From Enterobacter oligotrophicus (GTDB lineage Bacteria; Pseudomonadota; Gammaproteobacteria; Enterobacterales; Enterobacteriaceae): a stretch of 64,000 nt of DNA. The notes under the pieces are model-generated. The model did not search any database. It had not been told where the DNA came from and saw nothing but the letters and a program-made list of their open reading frames with translations. The DNA is taken from NCBI RefSeq assembly GCF_009176645.1, contig NZ_AP019007.1, positions 434,001 through 498,000 on the forward strand. Direction: 5' to 3'. A program made the translations under genes and the position numbers. Below, in pieces: positions 9,209 to 19,171 of the stretch (its first letter is position 1; each line of letters starts with the position of its first letter).

Positions 9209-9568
9209 TTATAGCTGACGAAAACGGCTTCTTAATGAAAAGGTATCGGACGTGACATAACGTTCCATTTCACGTAACCGCTTCTCACCTGCGGCCAGTT
9301 GTGCGTCTACCGCATTGAGGAGATCGCTGCTGGTTGGCGCGCCTTCAGCATCCAGCTCCCCTTCCGGCATCGGATCAAGCACAAACGACAGAATGATGTA
9401 CGCCACCAGGGTGATAAAGGCCAGACCGAAGAAAATCGACAGTACGGTCACAACGCGTACCAGCTTGACCGGTACGTCCAGATAATGTGCCAGGCCAGCG
9501 CAGACGCCACGAACCATGCCTTGCTGTGGGATTCGCCACAATTTCTTATTCAGGTTCAGTCCAGACAT
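9209..9568 (-). CDS. pspC: Phage-shock protein C, membrane sensor
   Basis: A 119-residue PspC-domain protein. The conserved N-terminal motif GMVRGVCAGLAHYLDVPVKL is followed by one membrane segment (about residues 38-65) and a charged C-terminal tail. With PspB it senses inner-membrane stress and frees PspF from PspA. The start codon shares one base with the pspB stop (TAATG), indicating translational coupling. Confidence 0.94.
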   Translation of the reverse strand: MSGLNLNKKLWRIPQQGMVRGVCAGLAHYLDVPVKLVRVVTVLSIFFGLAFITLVAYIILSFVLDPMPEGELDAEGAPTSSDLLNAVDAQLAAGEKRLREMERYVTSDTFSLRSRFRQL

Positions 9569-9792
9569 TAACGATCCCTCCAGTTCGGGTGTTCCGCATC
9601 AAGGATGGCTTCCAGCGCCTGAATACGATCGCGCATTTTATTCGCCTCTTCGGTAAGCTGCGCCAGACGTTGCTGTTCACTTTGCGAAAGTTCACCGCGT
9701 GAAGAACGATTGCTGTAGTGCAGCCATAACCAGATCGGCAGAACGAACAGCACGAAAATGGTCAGGGGAATAGCCAGAAAAAGCGCGCTCAT
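9568..9792 (-). CDS. pspB: Phage-shock protein B
   Basis: A 74-residue protein with one N-terminal membrane span (ALFLAIPLTIFVLFVLPIW) and a cytoplasmic coiled coil rich in Q, E and K. It acts with PspC in signalling membrane damage. The start at 9792 follows AAGGAG; a longer frame upstream runs through the intergenic hairpin and is not expected to be translated. Confidence 0.94.
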   Translation of the reverse strand: MSALFLAIPLTIFVLFVLPIWLWLHYSNRSSRGELSQSEQQRLAQLTEEANKMRDRIQALEAILDAEHPNWRDR

Positions 9793-9817
9793 GTGTACTC
9801 CTTGTCTTACGATGCGT

Positions 9818-9838
9818 GGCGGCACACTCGGGTGCCGC
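9818..9838 (-). other. Stem-loop between pspA and pspB
   Basis: GCGGCAC and GTGCCGC form a perfect 7-bp stem around a 7-base loop, about 10 bp after the pspA stop and before the pspB ribosome-binding site. There is no U-run, so it is more likely to protect the pspA 3' end or cause partial termination than to end the operon. It fits the known excess of PspA over PspBCD. Confidence 0.6.
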
Positions 9839-9846
9839 ATACATTA

Positions 9847-10518
<672 letters not shown>

Positions 10519-10565
10519 TTAGTCCTCACATTTCTGTTATCGGGCGATGCCCTGCTGCAGAGATA

Positions 10566-10583
10566 ATCCAATTTGCGTGCCAA
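10566..10583 (-). promoter_or_regulatory. Sigma-54 promoter of pspA
   Basis: Read on the minus strand, the element TTGGCACGCAAATTGGAT contains the -24 GG (TGGCAC) and a -12 GG-like TTGGA at the correct 5-base spacing. It is nearly the same as the E. coli pspA promoter. PspF, encoded divergently, should bind upstream, in the 10620-10680 interval. Confidence 0.88.
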
Positions 10584-10614
10584 CTTTTTATCTTGTTGTT
10601 TTTCATAGTTATGG

Positions 10615-10643
10615 TTGATTTTCCATCACCGTCATTCTACTCT
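10615..10643 (+). promoter_or_regulatory. Probable sigma-70 promoter of pspF
   Basis: TTGATT and TACTCT lie 17 bp apart, about 40 bp before the pspF ATG. They overlap the region where PspF activator sites for pspA are expected, which would give the autogenous repression known for pspF in E. coli. Assignment is by eye. Confidence 0.5.
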
Positions 10644-10681
10644 CACCTGGTGAATATCGCTAATGAGTGGTTAATTTCATC

Positions 10682-11659
10682 ATGGCTGGATACAAAGATA
10701 ATTTACTTGGCGAAGCCAATAGCTTTCTTGAGGTGCTGGAGCAGGTTTCCCGTCTCGCACCGCTCAATAAGCCGGTGTTGATCATCGGCGAGCGCGGGAC
10801 GGGCAAAGAGTTGATTGCTAACCGCCTTCACTATTTGTCCGGCCGCTGGGATGGGCCGTTCATTTCACTGAACTGTGCGGCGTTAAACGAAAATTTACTC
10901 GATACCGAACTTTTCGGCCATGAGGCCGGGGCATTTACCGGCGCACAAAAACGCCATCCGGGTCGCTTTGAACGTGCCGATGGCGGCACGTTATTTCTGG
11001 ATGAGCTGGCAACAGCCCCGATGCTGGTGCAGGAAAAACTGCTGCGGGTGATTGAATATGGCGAGCTGGAGCGCGTCGGCGGTAGCCAGCCGCTGCAGGT
11101 GAACGTGCGCCTGGTTTGCGCCACAAATGCCAACCTGCCAGAAAGGGTGGCGGAGGACAAGTTTCGCGCCGATTTGCTCGACCGGCTGGCGTTTGATGTC
11201 GTTCAGCTCCCGCCGCTGCGTGAGCGCCGTAGCGACATCATGCTGCTGGCGGAGCAATTTGCCATTCAGATGTGCCGCGAGCTTGGCCTGCCCCTCTTTC
11301 CCGGATTCAGCGACTCTGCCACCGAAACTTTGCTCGGCTATCACTGGCCGGGGAATATTCGTGAGCTTAAAAACGTGGTGGAACGGTCGGTTTATCGTCA
11401 TGGCAGCAGTGAAACCGAGCTGGACACCATTATTCTCGATCCTTTTCGCCGTGAAACGCATTCCGTACCGGTGCCGGAGACCGTTTCCGAATCCCCTTCT
11501 CTCCCGATCGATTTACGCCAGTTCCAGCACACACAGGAACAACAGTTGCTTGAGCTCAGCCTGAAGCAGGCAAAATATAATCAGAAGCAGGCGGCTGAAC
11601 TGCTGGGCCTGACCTACCATCAATTAAGGGCATTGCTCAAAAAGCATCAAATGCGCTGA
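10682..11659 (+). CDS. pspF: Sigma-54 enhancer-binding activator PspF
   Basis: A 325-residue AAA+ activator without a receiver domain. Walker A is GERGTGKE (about 36-43), the sigma-54 contact loop GAFTGA is at about 83-88, a Walker B-type acidic block lies in GGTLFLDELATAP, and a Fis-type helix-turn-helix lies near the C-terminus (QKQAAELLGLTYHQLRALL). It drives pspA transcription and is held inactive by PspA. The start was placed at ATGGCTGG because the E. coli protein begins MAEYKDN; an upstream GTG in frame is less likely. Confidence 0.95.
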   Translation: MAGYKDNLLGEANSFLEVLEQVSRLAPLNKPVLIIGERGTGKELIANRLHYLSGRWDGPFISLNCAALNENLLDTELFGHEAGAFTGAQKRHPGRFERADGGTLFLDELATAPMLVQEKLLRVIEYGELERVGGSQPLQVNVRLVCATNANLPERVAEDKFRADLLDRLAFDVVQLPPLRERRSDIMLLAEQFAIQMCRELGLPLFPGFSDSATETLLGYHWPGNIRELKNVVERSVYRHGSSETELDTIILDPFRRETHSVPVPETVSESPSLPIDLRQFQHTQEQQLLELSLKQAKYNQKQAAELLGLTYHQLRALLKKHQMR

Positions 11660-11667
11660 CATTATCA

Positions 11668-11708
11668 GCACTTACCCGCAGACATTTTTACGAAGCAGGC
11701 GTAAGTGC
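11668..11708. repeat. Inverted repeat before sapA
   Basis: GCACTTAC (11668-11675) and GTAAGTGC (11701-11708) are perfect 8-bp inverted arms 25 bp apart in the 88-bp gap between pspF and sapA. It may be the pspF terminator stem (no U-run) or a regulatory site for sapA. Confidence 0.5.
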
Positions 11709-11747
11709 GATACACTTTGCAGATCGAACCTAAAAACCCTAAAAATT

Positions 11748-13388
11748 ATGCGTCTGGTTTTATCGTCCCTGTTTGCACTCGGTCTGTTCAGCGGCCTGGC
11801 TTCTGCTGCACCTGAACGTGCTGTGCTTCCTGATATTCGCGATAGCGGTTTTGTCTATTGCGTCAGCGGGCAAGTTGATACTTTTAACCCGCAAAAAGCA
11901 GGTAGCGGCCTGATTGTTGATACACTTGCCGCTCAGCTTTACGATCGTCTGCTTGATGTGGACCCGTACACCTACCGCCTGGTGCCCGAGCTTGCCGAAA
12001 GCTGGGAAGTGCTGGACAACGGGGCAACCTACCGCTTCCGCCTTCGCAATGACGTCGCGTTCCAGCACACGCCGTGGTTTACGCCAACGCGCAAATTAAA
12101 TGCTGATGACGTGGTCTTTACGTTCCAGCGTATCTTTAACCGTCATCATCCGTGGCATAACGTCAACGGGGGAAATTTCCCCTACTTCGACAGTTTGCAA
12201 TTTGCTGACACCGTTAAAAGCGTTCGCAAGCTGGATAACCGGACGGTTGAATTCACTCTGACGCGGCCGGACGCCTCTTTCCTGTGGCACCTGGCAACGC
12301 ACTACGCGTCAGTGATGTCTGCGGAGTACGCGGCGCAGTTAACCAGACAGGATCGTCAGGAGCTTCTTGACCGCCAGCCTGTAGGGACTGGCCCATTCCA
12401 GATGGCTGAATACCGCGCCGGGCAATATATTCGTTTACAGCGTCATGAACACTTCTGGCGCGGTACACCGCTGATGCCACAGGTGATTGTCGATCTGGGT
12501 TCAGGGGGGACAGGTCGACTGTCGAAATTACTGACCGGTGAATGCGATGTGCTTGCCTGGCCTGCTGCCAGCCAGTTGACCATTCTGCGCGACGATCCTC
12601 GCCTGCGCCTGACGTTACGTCCCGGCATGAATATCGCCTACCTGGCATTTAACACCGATAAGCCACCGCTGAATAACCCGGCCGTGCGCCATGCGCTGGC
12701 GCTGGCCATTAATAACCAGCGTCTGATGCAGTCGATCTATTACGGCACTGCTGAAACCGCGGCATCAATTTTGCCGCGTGCATCCTGGGCCTATGATGGT
12801 GAGGCTAAAATTACGGAATACAATCCGGCGAAAGCGCGTGAACAGCTTAAAGCACTCGGGGCAGAAAACCTGACGTTGCAGTTGTGGGTGCCAACCAGTT
12901 CTCAGGCATGGAACCCAAGCCCGCTGAAAACCGCCGAGCTGCTGCAGGCTGATATGGCGCAGGTGGGCGTCAAGGTGATCATCGTACCGGTTGAGGGCCG
13001 TTTCCAGGAGGCGCGCCTGATGGACATGAATCATGATTTAACCCTTGCAGGATGGTCCACAGACAGTAATGACCCGGACAGCTTCTTCCGCCCGTTACTG
13101 AGCTGCGCAGCGATTAACTCTCAGACCAACTACGCCCACTGGTGTAACCGTGAGTTTGATGCAGTTTTGCAAAAAGCGCTTTCCTCACAGCAGCTCGCTT
13201 CACGTATCGACGCCTATGACGAAGCGCAAAATATTTTAGCCCGTGAACTCCCCGTACTGCCGCTCGCCTCTTCTCTGCGCCTTCAGGCATACCGTTACGA
13301 TATTAAAGGGCTGGTGTTGAGTCCGTTTGGTAACGCCTCTTTTGCTGGCGTTTCGCGCGAAAAAGAACAAGAGGTGAAAAAACCATGA
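11748..13388 (+). CDS. sapA: Periplasmic peptide-binding protein SapA
   Basis: A 546-residue family-5 extracellular solute-binding protein. It has a Sec signal peptide ending near LASAAPE (residues 18-24), then the SBP-5 core with [18 protein letters not shown]. The Sap system was linked to antimicrobial-peptide resistance in Salmonella; in E. coli the SapBCDF part exports putrescine and SapD affects Trk potassium uptake, so the role here is not settled. First gene of sapABCDF; its stop overlaps sapB by 4 bp. In K-12 the puu putrescine genes lie between psp and sap; here they do not. Confidence 0.95.
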   Translation: MRLVLSSLFALGLFSGLASAAPERAVLPDIRDSGFVYCVSGQVDTFNPQKAGSGLIVDTLAAQLYDRLLDVDPYTYRLVPELAESWEVLDNGATYRFRLRNDVAFQHTPWFTPTRKLNADDVVFTFQRIFNRHHPWHNVNGGNFPYFDSLQFADTVKSVRKLDNRTVEFTLTRPDASFLWHLATHYASVMSAEYAAQLTRQDRQELLDRQPVGTGPFQMAEYRAGQYIRLQRHEHFWRGTPLMPQVIVDLGSGGTGRLSKLLTGECDVLAWPAASQLTILRDDPRLRLTLRPGMNIAYLAFNTDKPPLNNPAVRHALALAINNQRLMQSIYYGTAETAASILPRASWAYDGEAKITEYNPAKAREQLKALGAENLTLQLWVPTSSQAWNPSPLKTAELLQADMAQVGVKVIIVPVEGRFQEARLMDMNHDLTLAGWSTDSNDPDSFFRPLLSCAAINSQTNYAHWCNREFDAVLQKALSSQQLASRIDAYDEAQNILARELPVLPLASSLRLQAYRYDIKGLVLSPFGNASFAGVSREKEQEVKKP

Positions 13389-14350
13389 TTATTTTTACCT
13401 TGCGCCGACTCCTGCTGTTGCTGGTCACGCTGTTCTTCCTGACTTTTGTCGGTTTTAGCCTGAGCTATTTTACGCCGCATGCACCGCTTCAGGGTTCCTC
13501 CCTGTGGGACGCCTGGCTGTTCTGGTTTAACGGCCTGCTGCACTGGGATTTTGGCGTCTCCAGCATCAACGGCCAGCTGATTTCAGAGCAACTGAAAGAG
13601 GTTTTCCCGGCCACGATGGAGCTCTGCATTCTGGCCTTCGGGTTTGCGCTCATGGTGGGCATTCCGGTAGGTATGCTGGCGGGAATTTACCGCAATAAAT
13701 GGCAGGATAAATTTATCAGCGCACTTGCCCTGCTCGGCTTCTCGATCCCGGTCTTTTGGCTGGCGCTGCTGCTAACGCTCTTCTTCTCGCTGACGCTGGG
13801 CTGGCTGCCGGTATCTGGCCGTTTCGACCTGCTTTATACGGTGAAAACGGTCAGCGGGTTCGCCATTATCGACGCCTGGCTGTCTGATTCGGTCTGGCGT
13901 CATGAGATGATCATGAGCGCCCTGCGCCATATGATTCTGCCGGTGCTGACGCTGGCTGTTGCCCCCACCACCGAAGTCATCCGTTTGATGCGTATCAGCA
14001 CCATTGAGGTGTTCGATCAAAACTATGTGAAAGCCGCCGCTACACGTGGGTTATCTCGCCTGACGATTCTGCGCCGTCATGTGCTGCACAATGCCCTGCC
14101 GCCGGTTATCCCGCGTCTGGGGTTACAGTTTTCAACCATGCTGACACTGGCGATGATCACGGAAATGGTCTTTAGCTGGCCGGGGCTCGGTCGCTGGCTA
14201 ATCAACGCTATTCGCCAGCAGGACTACGCGGCGATCTCCGCCGGTGTCATGGTGATCGGTTCGCTGGTGATCATTGTGAACGTTCTGTCCGATATTTTGG
14301 GGGCCATGGCCAACCCGCTGAAGCATAAGGAATGGTATGCCTTACGATAA
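13385..14350 (+). CDS. sapB: Sap ABC transporter permease SapB
   Basis: A 321-residue DppB/OppB-type permease with six hydrophobic segments and a C-terminal permease-loop motif ([20 protein letters not shown]) that docks on the ATPases. Partner of SapC in the inner membrane. It starts inside the last codons of sapA (ATGA) and overlaps sapC by 14 bp, so the operon is tightly coupled. Confidence 0.95.
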   Translation: MIIFTLRRLLLLLVTLFFLTFVGFSLSYFTPHAPLQGSSLWDAWLFWFNGLLHWDFGVSSINGQLISEQLKEVFPATMELCILAFGFALMVGIPVGMLAGIYRNKWQDKFISALALLGFSIPVFWLALLLTLFFSLTLGWLPVSGRFDLLYTVKTVSGFAIIDAWLSDSVWRHEMIMSALRHMILPVLTLAVAPTTEVIRLMRISTIEVFDQNYVKAAATRGLSRLTILRRHVLHNALPPVIPRLGLQFSTMLTLAMITEMVFSWPGLGRWLINAIRQQDYAAISAGVMVIGSLVIIVNVLSDILGAMANPLKHKEWYALR

Positions 14351-15227
14351 CGTATACAGTGAAAAGCGCACGCCCGGTGCGCTACGTACCGTGTGGCGTA
14401 AATTCTATGGCGACACCACGGCAATGATCGGCCTTTACGGCTGCGCTGGCCTGGCCGTGCTGTGCATTTTTGGCTCGTGGTTTGCGCCGTATGGTATCGA
14501 TCAACAGTTCCTCGGCTACCAATTGTTGCCCCCGTCATGGTCACGCTATGGCGAAGTTTCCTTCTTCCTCGGGACCGACGATCTGGGGCGTGACGTCTTA
14601 AGCCGCCTGCTGAGCGGCGCTGCGCCGACGGTGGGAGGAGCATTTGTGGTTACGCTGGCTGCAACCGTCTTTGGCCTGGCGCTGGGAATTTTTGCCGGTT
14701 CCACCCACGGGCTGCGCTCCGCCGTGCTGAATCATATTCTGGATACCCTGCTCTCCATCCCGTCCCTGCTGCTGGCAATTATCGTCGTGGCGTTCGCAGG
14801 GCCGCATCTTACGCATGCCATGTTTGCCGTCTGGCTGGCGATTCTGCCGCGCATGGTACGCTCGGTGTACAGCCTGGTGCATGACGAGCTGGAAAAAGAG
14901 TATGTTGTGGCCGCACGTCTTGATGGCGCAACCACGCTCAATATTTTGTGGTTTGCCGTGCTGCCAAACATCGCTTCCGGGCTGGTCACGGAGATCACCC
15001 GCGCGTTGTCGATGGCGATTCTTGATATCGCGGCGCTGGGTTTTCTCGATCTCGGCGCGCAGTTGCCTTCTCCTGAATGGGGCGCGATGCTCGGTGACGC
15101 GCTGGAGCTGATTTACGTTGCACCGTGGACGGTGATGCTACCCGGCGCGGCCATTATGGTGAGCGTTCTGCTAATTAACCTGCTGGGCGACGGGATTCGC
15201 CGCGCAATCAATGCGGGGGTGGAATAA
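14337..15227 (+). CDS. sapC: Sap ABC transporter permease SapC
   Basis: A 296-residue DppC/OppC-type permease: an N-terminal segment, the motif [18 protein letters not shown] typical of this subfamily, then the transmembrane domain with an EAA-like loop ([18 protein letters not shown]). It forms the channel with SapB. Its stop shares one base with the sapD start (TAATG). Confidence 0.95.
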   Translation: MPYDNVYSEKRTPGALRTVWRKFYGDTTAMIGLYGCAGLAVLCIFGSWFAPYGIDQQFLGYQLLPPSWSRYGEVSFFLGTDDLGRDVLSRLLSGAAPTVGGAFVVTLAATVFGLALGIFAGSTHGLRSAVLNHILDTLLSIPSLLLAIIVVAFAGPHLTHAMFAVWLAILPRMVRSVYSLVHDELEKEYVVAARLDGATTLNILWFAVLPNIASGLVTEITRALSMAILDIAALGFLDLGAQLPSPEWGAMLGDALELIYVAPWTVMLPGAAIMVSVLLINLLGDGIRRAINAGVE

Positions 15228-16219
15228 TGCCATTACTTGATATCCGCAACCTCACGATTGAATTCAAAACCAGCGAAGGCTGGGTGAAAGCCGTGGATCG
15301 CATCAGCATCACCCTTGCCGAAGGTGAAATCCGCGGGCTGGTGGGTGAATCCGGTTCCGGAAAAAGCCTGATCGCCAAAGCCATTTGTGGCGTGGCGAAA
15401 GACAACTGGCGCGTAACCGCTGACCGGATGCGCTTCGATGATATCGACCTGCTGCGCCTGTCTGCGCGCGAGCGGCGCAAGCTGGTGGGCCATAACGTCT
15501 CAATGATTTTCCAGGAGCCTCAATCCTGTCTCGACCCGTCCGAACGTGTGGGCAAACAGCTGATGCAGAATATCCCCGGCTGGACCTACAAAGGACGCTG
15601 GTGGCAACGTGTAGGCTGGCGTAAGCGACGCGCCATTGAGCTGCTGCACCGTGTCGGGATTAAAGATCATAAAGATGCGATGCGCAGTTTCCCCTATGAA
15701 CTGACCGACGGCGAATGTCAAAAAGTCATGATTGCCATCGCGCTGGCGAATCAGCCGCGTATGCTGATTGCGGATGAACCAACGAATGCGATGGAACCGA
15801 CCACCCAGGCGCAGATTTTCCGCCTGCTGACGCGTCTGAACCAGAACAACAACACCACCATTTTGCTGATCAGCCATGACCTGCAGATGCTCAGCCAATG
15901 GGCGGATAAAATTGATGTGATGTACTGCGGTCAGACGGTTGAAACCGCCGTCAGTGAAGACCTGGTGAATACGCCTCATCACCCGTATACCCAGGCGCTG
16001 ATCCGGGCGATCCCTGATTTTGGCAGCGCGATGCCGCACAAAAGCCGCCTGAACACATTGCCTGGTGCCATCCCGCTGCTGGAATCGCTGCCGATTGGCT
16101 GCCGTCTGGGGCCACGTTGTCCTTATGCTCAGCGCAAATGCATTGAGACGCCGAGGCTGACAGGCGCTAAAAACCACCTTTATGCCTGTCATTTCCCGCT
16201 GAACATGGAGAGAGAGTGA
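15227..16219 (+). CDS. sapD: Sap ABC transporter ATPase SapD
   Basis: A 330-residue OppD-type ATPase. Walker A is GESGSGKS (40-47) and Walker B is [12 protein letters not shown]. The ABC signature is degenerate, reading LTDGE instead of LSGGQ, as I recall it is in E. coli SapD. The C-terminal oligopeptide-transporter extension with conserved cysteines is present ([15 protein letters not shown]). In E. coli SapD (TrkE) also supports TrkH/TrkG potassium uptake by binding ATP. It is coupled to sapC by TAATG and stands 1 bp before sapF. Confidence 0.95.
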   Translation: MPLLDIRNLTIEFKTSEGWVKAVDRISITLAEGEIRGLVGESGSGKSLIAKAICGVAKDNWRVTADRMRFDDIDLLRLSARERRKLVGHNVSMIFQEPQSCLDPSERVGKQLMQNIPGWTYKGRWWQRVGWRKRRAIELLHRVGIKDHKDAMRSFPYELTDGECQKVMIAIALANQPRMLIADEPTNAMEPTTQAQIFRLLTRLNQNNNTTILLISHDLQMLSQWADKIDVMYCGQTVETAVSEDLVNTPHHPYTQALIRAIPDFGSAMPHKSRLNTLPGAIPLLESLPIGCRLGPRCPYAQRKCIETPRLTGAKNHLYACHFPLNMERE

Positions 16220-16220
16220 A

Positions 16221-17027
16221 ATGGTCGAAACCTTGCTGGAAGTTCGCAATCTGAGTAAGACCTTTCGCTACCGAACGGGGCTGTTTCATCGTCAGACCGT
16301 CGAGGCGGTCAAACCGCTGAGCTTTACCCTGCGCGAAAAGCAGACGCTGGCGATTATTGGCGAGAATGGTTCCGGTAAATCCACGCTGGCGAAAATGCTG
16401 GCGGGGATGATTGAGCCTTCTGACGGCGAAGTGCTGATTGACGATCATCCCCTCACCTTCGGGGATTACTCATTTCGCAGCCAGCGCATTCGCATGATCT
16501 TCCAGGACCCGTCGACCTCCCTCAACCCGCGCCAGCGCATCTCGCAGATCCTCGATTTTCCGCTGCGGCTGAATACCGATCTGGAGCCTGAAGCGCGCCG
16601 CAAGCGCATTGTTGAAACCTTACGTCTGGTGGGATTGCTCCCCGACCATGTGAGCTACTACCCGCACATGCTGGCACCGGGCCAGAAGCAGCGTCTGGGG
16701 CTGGCGCGCGCGTTAATTTTGCGGCCAAAGGTGATTATTGCCGACGAAGCGCTGGCGTCACTGGATATGTCGATGCGTTCGCAGTTAATTAATCTGATGC
16801 TGGAATTGCAGGAAAAACAGGGTATCTCTTATATCTATGTGACCCAGCATCTTGGAATGATGAAGCATATCAGCGACCAGGTGCTGGTGATGCATCAGGG
16901 TGAAGTGGTTGAGCGCGGCAGTACGGCAGATGTGCTCGCCTCACCGCTGCATGATCTGACAAAACGGCTTATCGCCGGGCATTTCGGCGAGGCATTAACC
17001 GCCGATGCATGGCGAAAAGACCGATAA
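16221..17027 (+). CDS. sapF: Sap ABC transporter ATPase SapF
   Basis: A 268-residue OppF-type ATPase and the last sap gene. Walker A is GENGSGKS and the Walker B region is VIIADEALASLD. The signature is altered (LAPGQKQ in place of LSGGQ). It lacks the long C-terminal extension of OppF. It pairs with SapD to power SapBC. fabI follows after 125 bp with its own upstream region. Confidence 0.94.
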   Translation: MVETLLEVRNLSKTFRYRTGLFHRQTVEAVKPLSFTLREKQTLAIIGENGSGKSTLAKMLAGMIEPSDGEVLIDDHPLTFGDYSFRSQRIRMIFQDPSTSLNPRQRISQILDFPLRLNTDLEPEARRKRIVETLRLVGLLPDHVSYYPHMLAPGQKQRLGLARALILRPKVIIADEALASLDMSMRSQLINLMLELQEKQGISYIYVTQHLGMMKHISDQVLVMHQGEVVERGSTADVLASPLHDLTKRLIAGHFGEALTADAWRKDR

Positions 17028-17041
17028 CCGCGCGTCAACAG

Positions 17042-17057
17042 AGTGGTCGGATTAACT
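17042..17057 (+). promoter_or_regulatory. Possible FadR site upstream of fabI
   Basis: AGTGGTCGGATTAACT resembles the FadR consensus (TGGTCnGA core followed by a T-rich half). It lies about 100 bp before fabI. FadR is reported to activate several fab genes in E. coli. Only one half-site is good, so this is a candidate. Confidence 0.3.
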
Positions 17058-17152
17058 AAGCACGCGACACGTGATATTATCGCCGCGTTTTAACGACGAT
17101 TGTCCCGCTAAGATGACGATCGCCACAACAATGAATATAAGGATTAAAAGCT

Positions 17153-17941
17153 ATGGGTTTTCTTTCCGGTAAGCGCATTCTGGTGACCGGCGTTGCCAGC
17201 AAACTGTCCATCGCATACGGCATCGCACAGGCTATGCATCGCGAAGGTGCTGAGCTGGCGTTCACCTACCAGAACGACAAGCTGAAAGGCCGTGTTGAAG
17301 AGTTTGCCGCGCAGCTGGGTTCCAGCATTGTTCTGGAATGCGACGTTGCACAGGACGAAAGCATCGATGGCATGTTTGCTGAGCTGGCAAAATCATGGCC
17401 GAAATTCGACGGTTTCGTTCACTCCATTGGCTTCGCTCCTGGCGACCAACTGGACGGTGATTACGTCAACGCGGTAACCCGTGAAGGCTTCAAAATCGCG
17501 CACGATATCAGCTCTTATAGCTTCGTGGCGATGGCTAAATCTTGCCGCACCATGCTGAACCCAGGCGCTGCGCTGCTGACGCTGTCCTACCTGGGCGCAG
17601 AGCGTGCCATCCCTAACTATAACGTGATGGGTCTGGCTAAAGCATCTCTGGAAGCAAACGTCCGCTATATGGCGAACGCGATGGGTCCGGAAGGCGTGCG
17701 TGTTAACGGTATCTCCGCTGGCCCAATCCGTACTCTGGCGGCTTCCGGCATCAAAGATTTCCGTAAAATGCTGGCACACTGTGAAGCGGTTACGCCGATT
17801 CGCCGTACCGTTACCATCGAAGATGTGGGTAACTCTGCCGCATTCCTCTGCTCTGACCTCTCCGCAGGGATCTCCGGCGAAGTGGTTCACGTTGACGGCG
17901 GTTTCAACATCGCGGCAATGAACGAGCTGGAAATTAAATAA
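17153..17941 (+). CDS. fabI: NADH-dependent enoyl-ACP reductase FabI
   Basis: A 262-residue SDR-type enoyl-acyl-carrier-protein reductase, the last step of each fatty-acid elongation cycle. Catalytic Y146, Y156 and K163 are in place ([14 protein letters not shown] and MGLAKASL). G93 is the usual triclosan-sensitive residue. AAGGATTAAAAGCT precedes the ATG. It is followed by a strong terminator, so it is a single-gene unit. Codon choice looks biased toward preferred codons, fitting an abundant essential enzyme. Confidence 0.97.
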   Translation: MGFLSGKRILVTGVASKLSIAYGIAQAMHREGAELAFTYQNDKLKGRVEEFAAQLGSSIVLECDVAQDESIDGMFAELAKSWPKFDGFVHSIGFAPGDQLDGDYVNAVTREGFKIAHDISSYSFVAMAKSCRTMLNPGAALLTLSYLGAERAIPNYNVMGLAKASLEANVRYMANAMGPEGVRVNGISAGPIRTLAASGIKDFRKMLAHCEAVTPIRRTVTIEDVGNSAAFLCSDLSAGISGEVVHVDGGFNIAAMNELEIK

Positions 17942-17947
17942 GCTGTG

Positions 17948-17984
17948 ACTCTCTTCCCGCTCGGGAAGAGAGTTTCCCTTTTCC
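17948..17984 (+). terminator. fabI intrinsic terminator
   Basis: ACTCTCTTCCC and GGGAAGAGAGT form an 11-bp stem around GCTC, followed by TTCCCTTTT, directly after the fabI stop. Confidence 0.88.
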
Positions 17985-18096
17985 TGTTGTCCCCTTCGTT
18001 ATTCCGTTCTGCTATTTGTTATCACCTAACAATATTTTTCCCCATACCCGCCTTACGCCAGGATATTGATCGCCATTTTGAGATCAAGGAACGCCC

Positions 18097-19083
18097 ATGG
18101 AACAACGCCGCTTTTCCGGCAAAGGCCACTGGTATCATGAAACCCAGTCCAATCACTCGCAGACGGATGTCCTGCCTTTGGTGCCCGAAGCCGCTAACGT
18201 CGACGATCGTTTTTTGCTCGATTTAGCCCTGCCTGAAGAGATTATCGCCGCATGCTCCGGCTGGCTCGCACCTGCCAGGACGCTGTGCCATCTTCTGTTT
18301 CCGTTGGATACACCGGTAAACAGGCTGCACACACTCAGCGCCTACGACAGGCTAAGCACCGCGCTGACGGTCGCTCAGGCATGCGGTGTCCAGCGGCTCT
18401 GTAACCACTACGCCGCCCTGCTCGCGCCCCTGCCTGGCCCTGACTCATCCCGAGAAAGTAACCGTCGCCTCGCACAAATTACCCAGTACGCCCGCCAGCT
18501 TGCCAGCTCACCCGATGTCATCGACGATAAAGCACAACACCAGCTTGATGAAGTGGGCCTGACGACCTATGACATTGTGCTTATCAACCAGATCATCGGG
18601 TTTATCGGTTTTCAGGCACGCGTTGTGGCGGTCTTCCAGGCGTTACTGGGGCACCCGGTGCGCTGGTTGCCTGGACACCCTATTCAGCCCCATACGCTGC
18701 CGGGCATTATCAACACATGGACACCTGTTCTGCCCGTCGTCGAACTTCGCTATGCGAGCGCCCATCAGCTTGAGGCCCTTTCACGATGGCAGGCTGTACC
18801 TGCGCTTCAGGCGCTGACGCCCGTTCTCTGCCACGAACCAAAACTTCTCGATCAGGCAGGCGAGATCCTGCTCAGCCTCGATGACGGAGACGATGTCGCC
18901 CTTCCTACGCTATTTGCAGCAATGGATCTCCTCAGACGTTCTCCGGACCGATTCAGCGCCGCACAATTTACCCCACTGGCAGAGGCAGGTCTTCCGTCAG
19001 CCAGAGCCATCAAGCTGCTGACTCGCAGCGCATTTTACGGCTGGCTGGACCGCCTGCGGTTAGCGCTTGGCAAACAGGAATAA
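18097..19083 (+). CDS. yciW: CMD-domain protein YciW, linked to cysteine metabolism
   Basis: A 328-residue cytoplasmic protein in the place of E. coli yciW, between fabI and rnb. It begins MEQRRFSGKGHWYHETQS, as the E. coli protein does, and contains an alpha-helical carboxymuconolactone-decarboxylase-like segment (residues 150-195: DEVGLTTYDIVLINQIIG). E. coli YciW is reported to affect cysteine production and thiosulfate use; its chemistry is unknown. From memory the E. coli protein is longer by roughly 50-70 residues; the missing part appears to be in the second half, around residues 245-290. The reading frame is intact. AAGGA stands 7 bp before the ATG. Confidence 0.8.
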   Translation: MEQRRFSGKGHWYHETQSNHSQTDVLPLVPEAANVDDRFLLDLALPEEIIAACSGWLAPARTLCHLLFPLDTPVNRLHTLSAYDRLSTALTVAQACGVQRLCNHYAALLAPLPGPDSSRESNRRLAQITQYARQLASSPDVIDDKAQHQLDEVGLTTYDIVLINQIIGFIGFQARVVAVFQALLGHPVRWLPGHPIQPHTLPGIINTWTPVLPVVELRYASAHQLEALSRWQAVPALQALTPVLCHEPKLLDQAGEILLSLDDGDDVALPTLFAAMDLLRRSPDRFSAAQFTPLAEAGLPSARAIKLLTRSAFYGWLDRLRLALGKQE

Positions 19084-19171
19084 CCGTACTATTTACCCAA
19101 AGAGCGCTTGCTGTAGCAGTGAGAATCGCGTAAAACTGTCAGCCGCTCAATGGCTACGAAAATAGAACATT

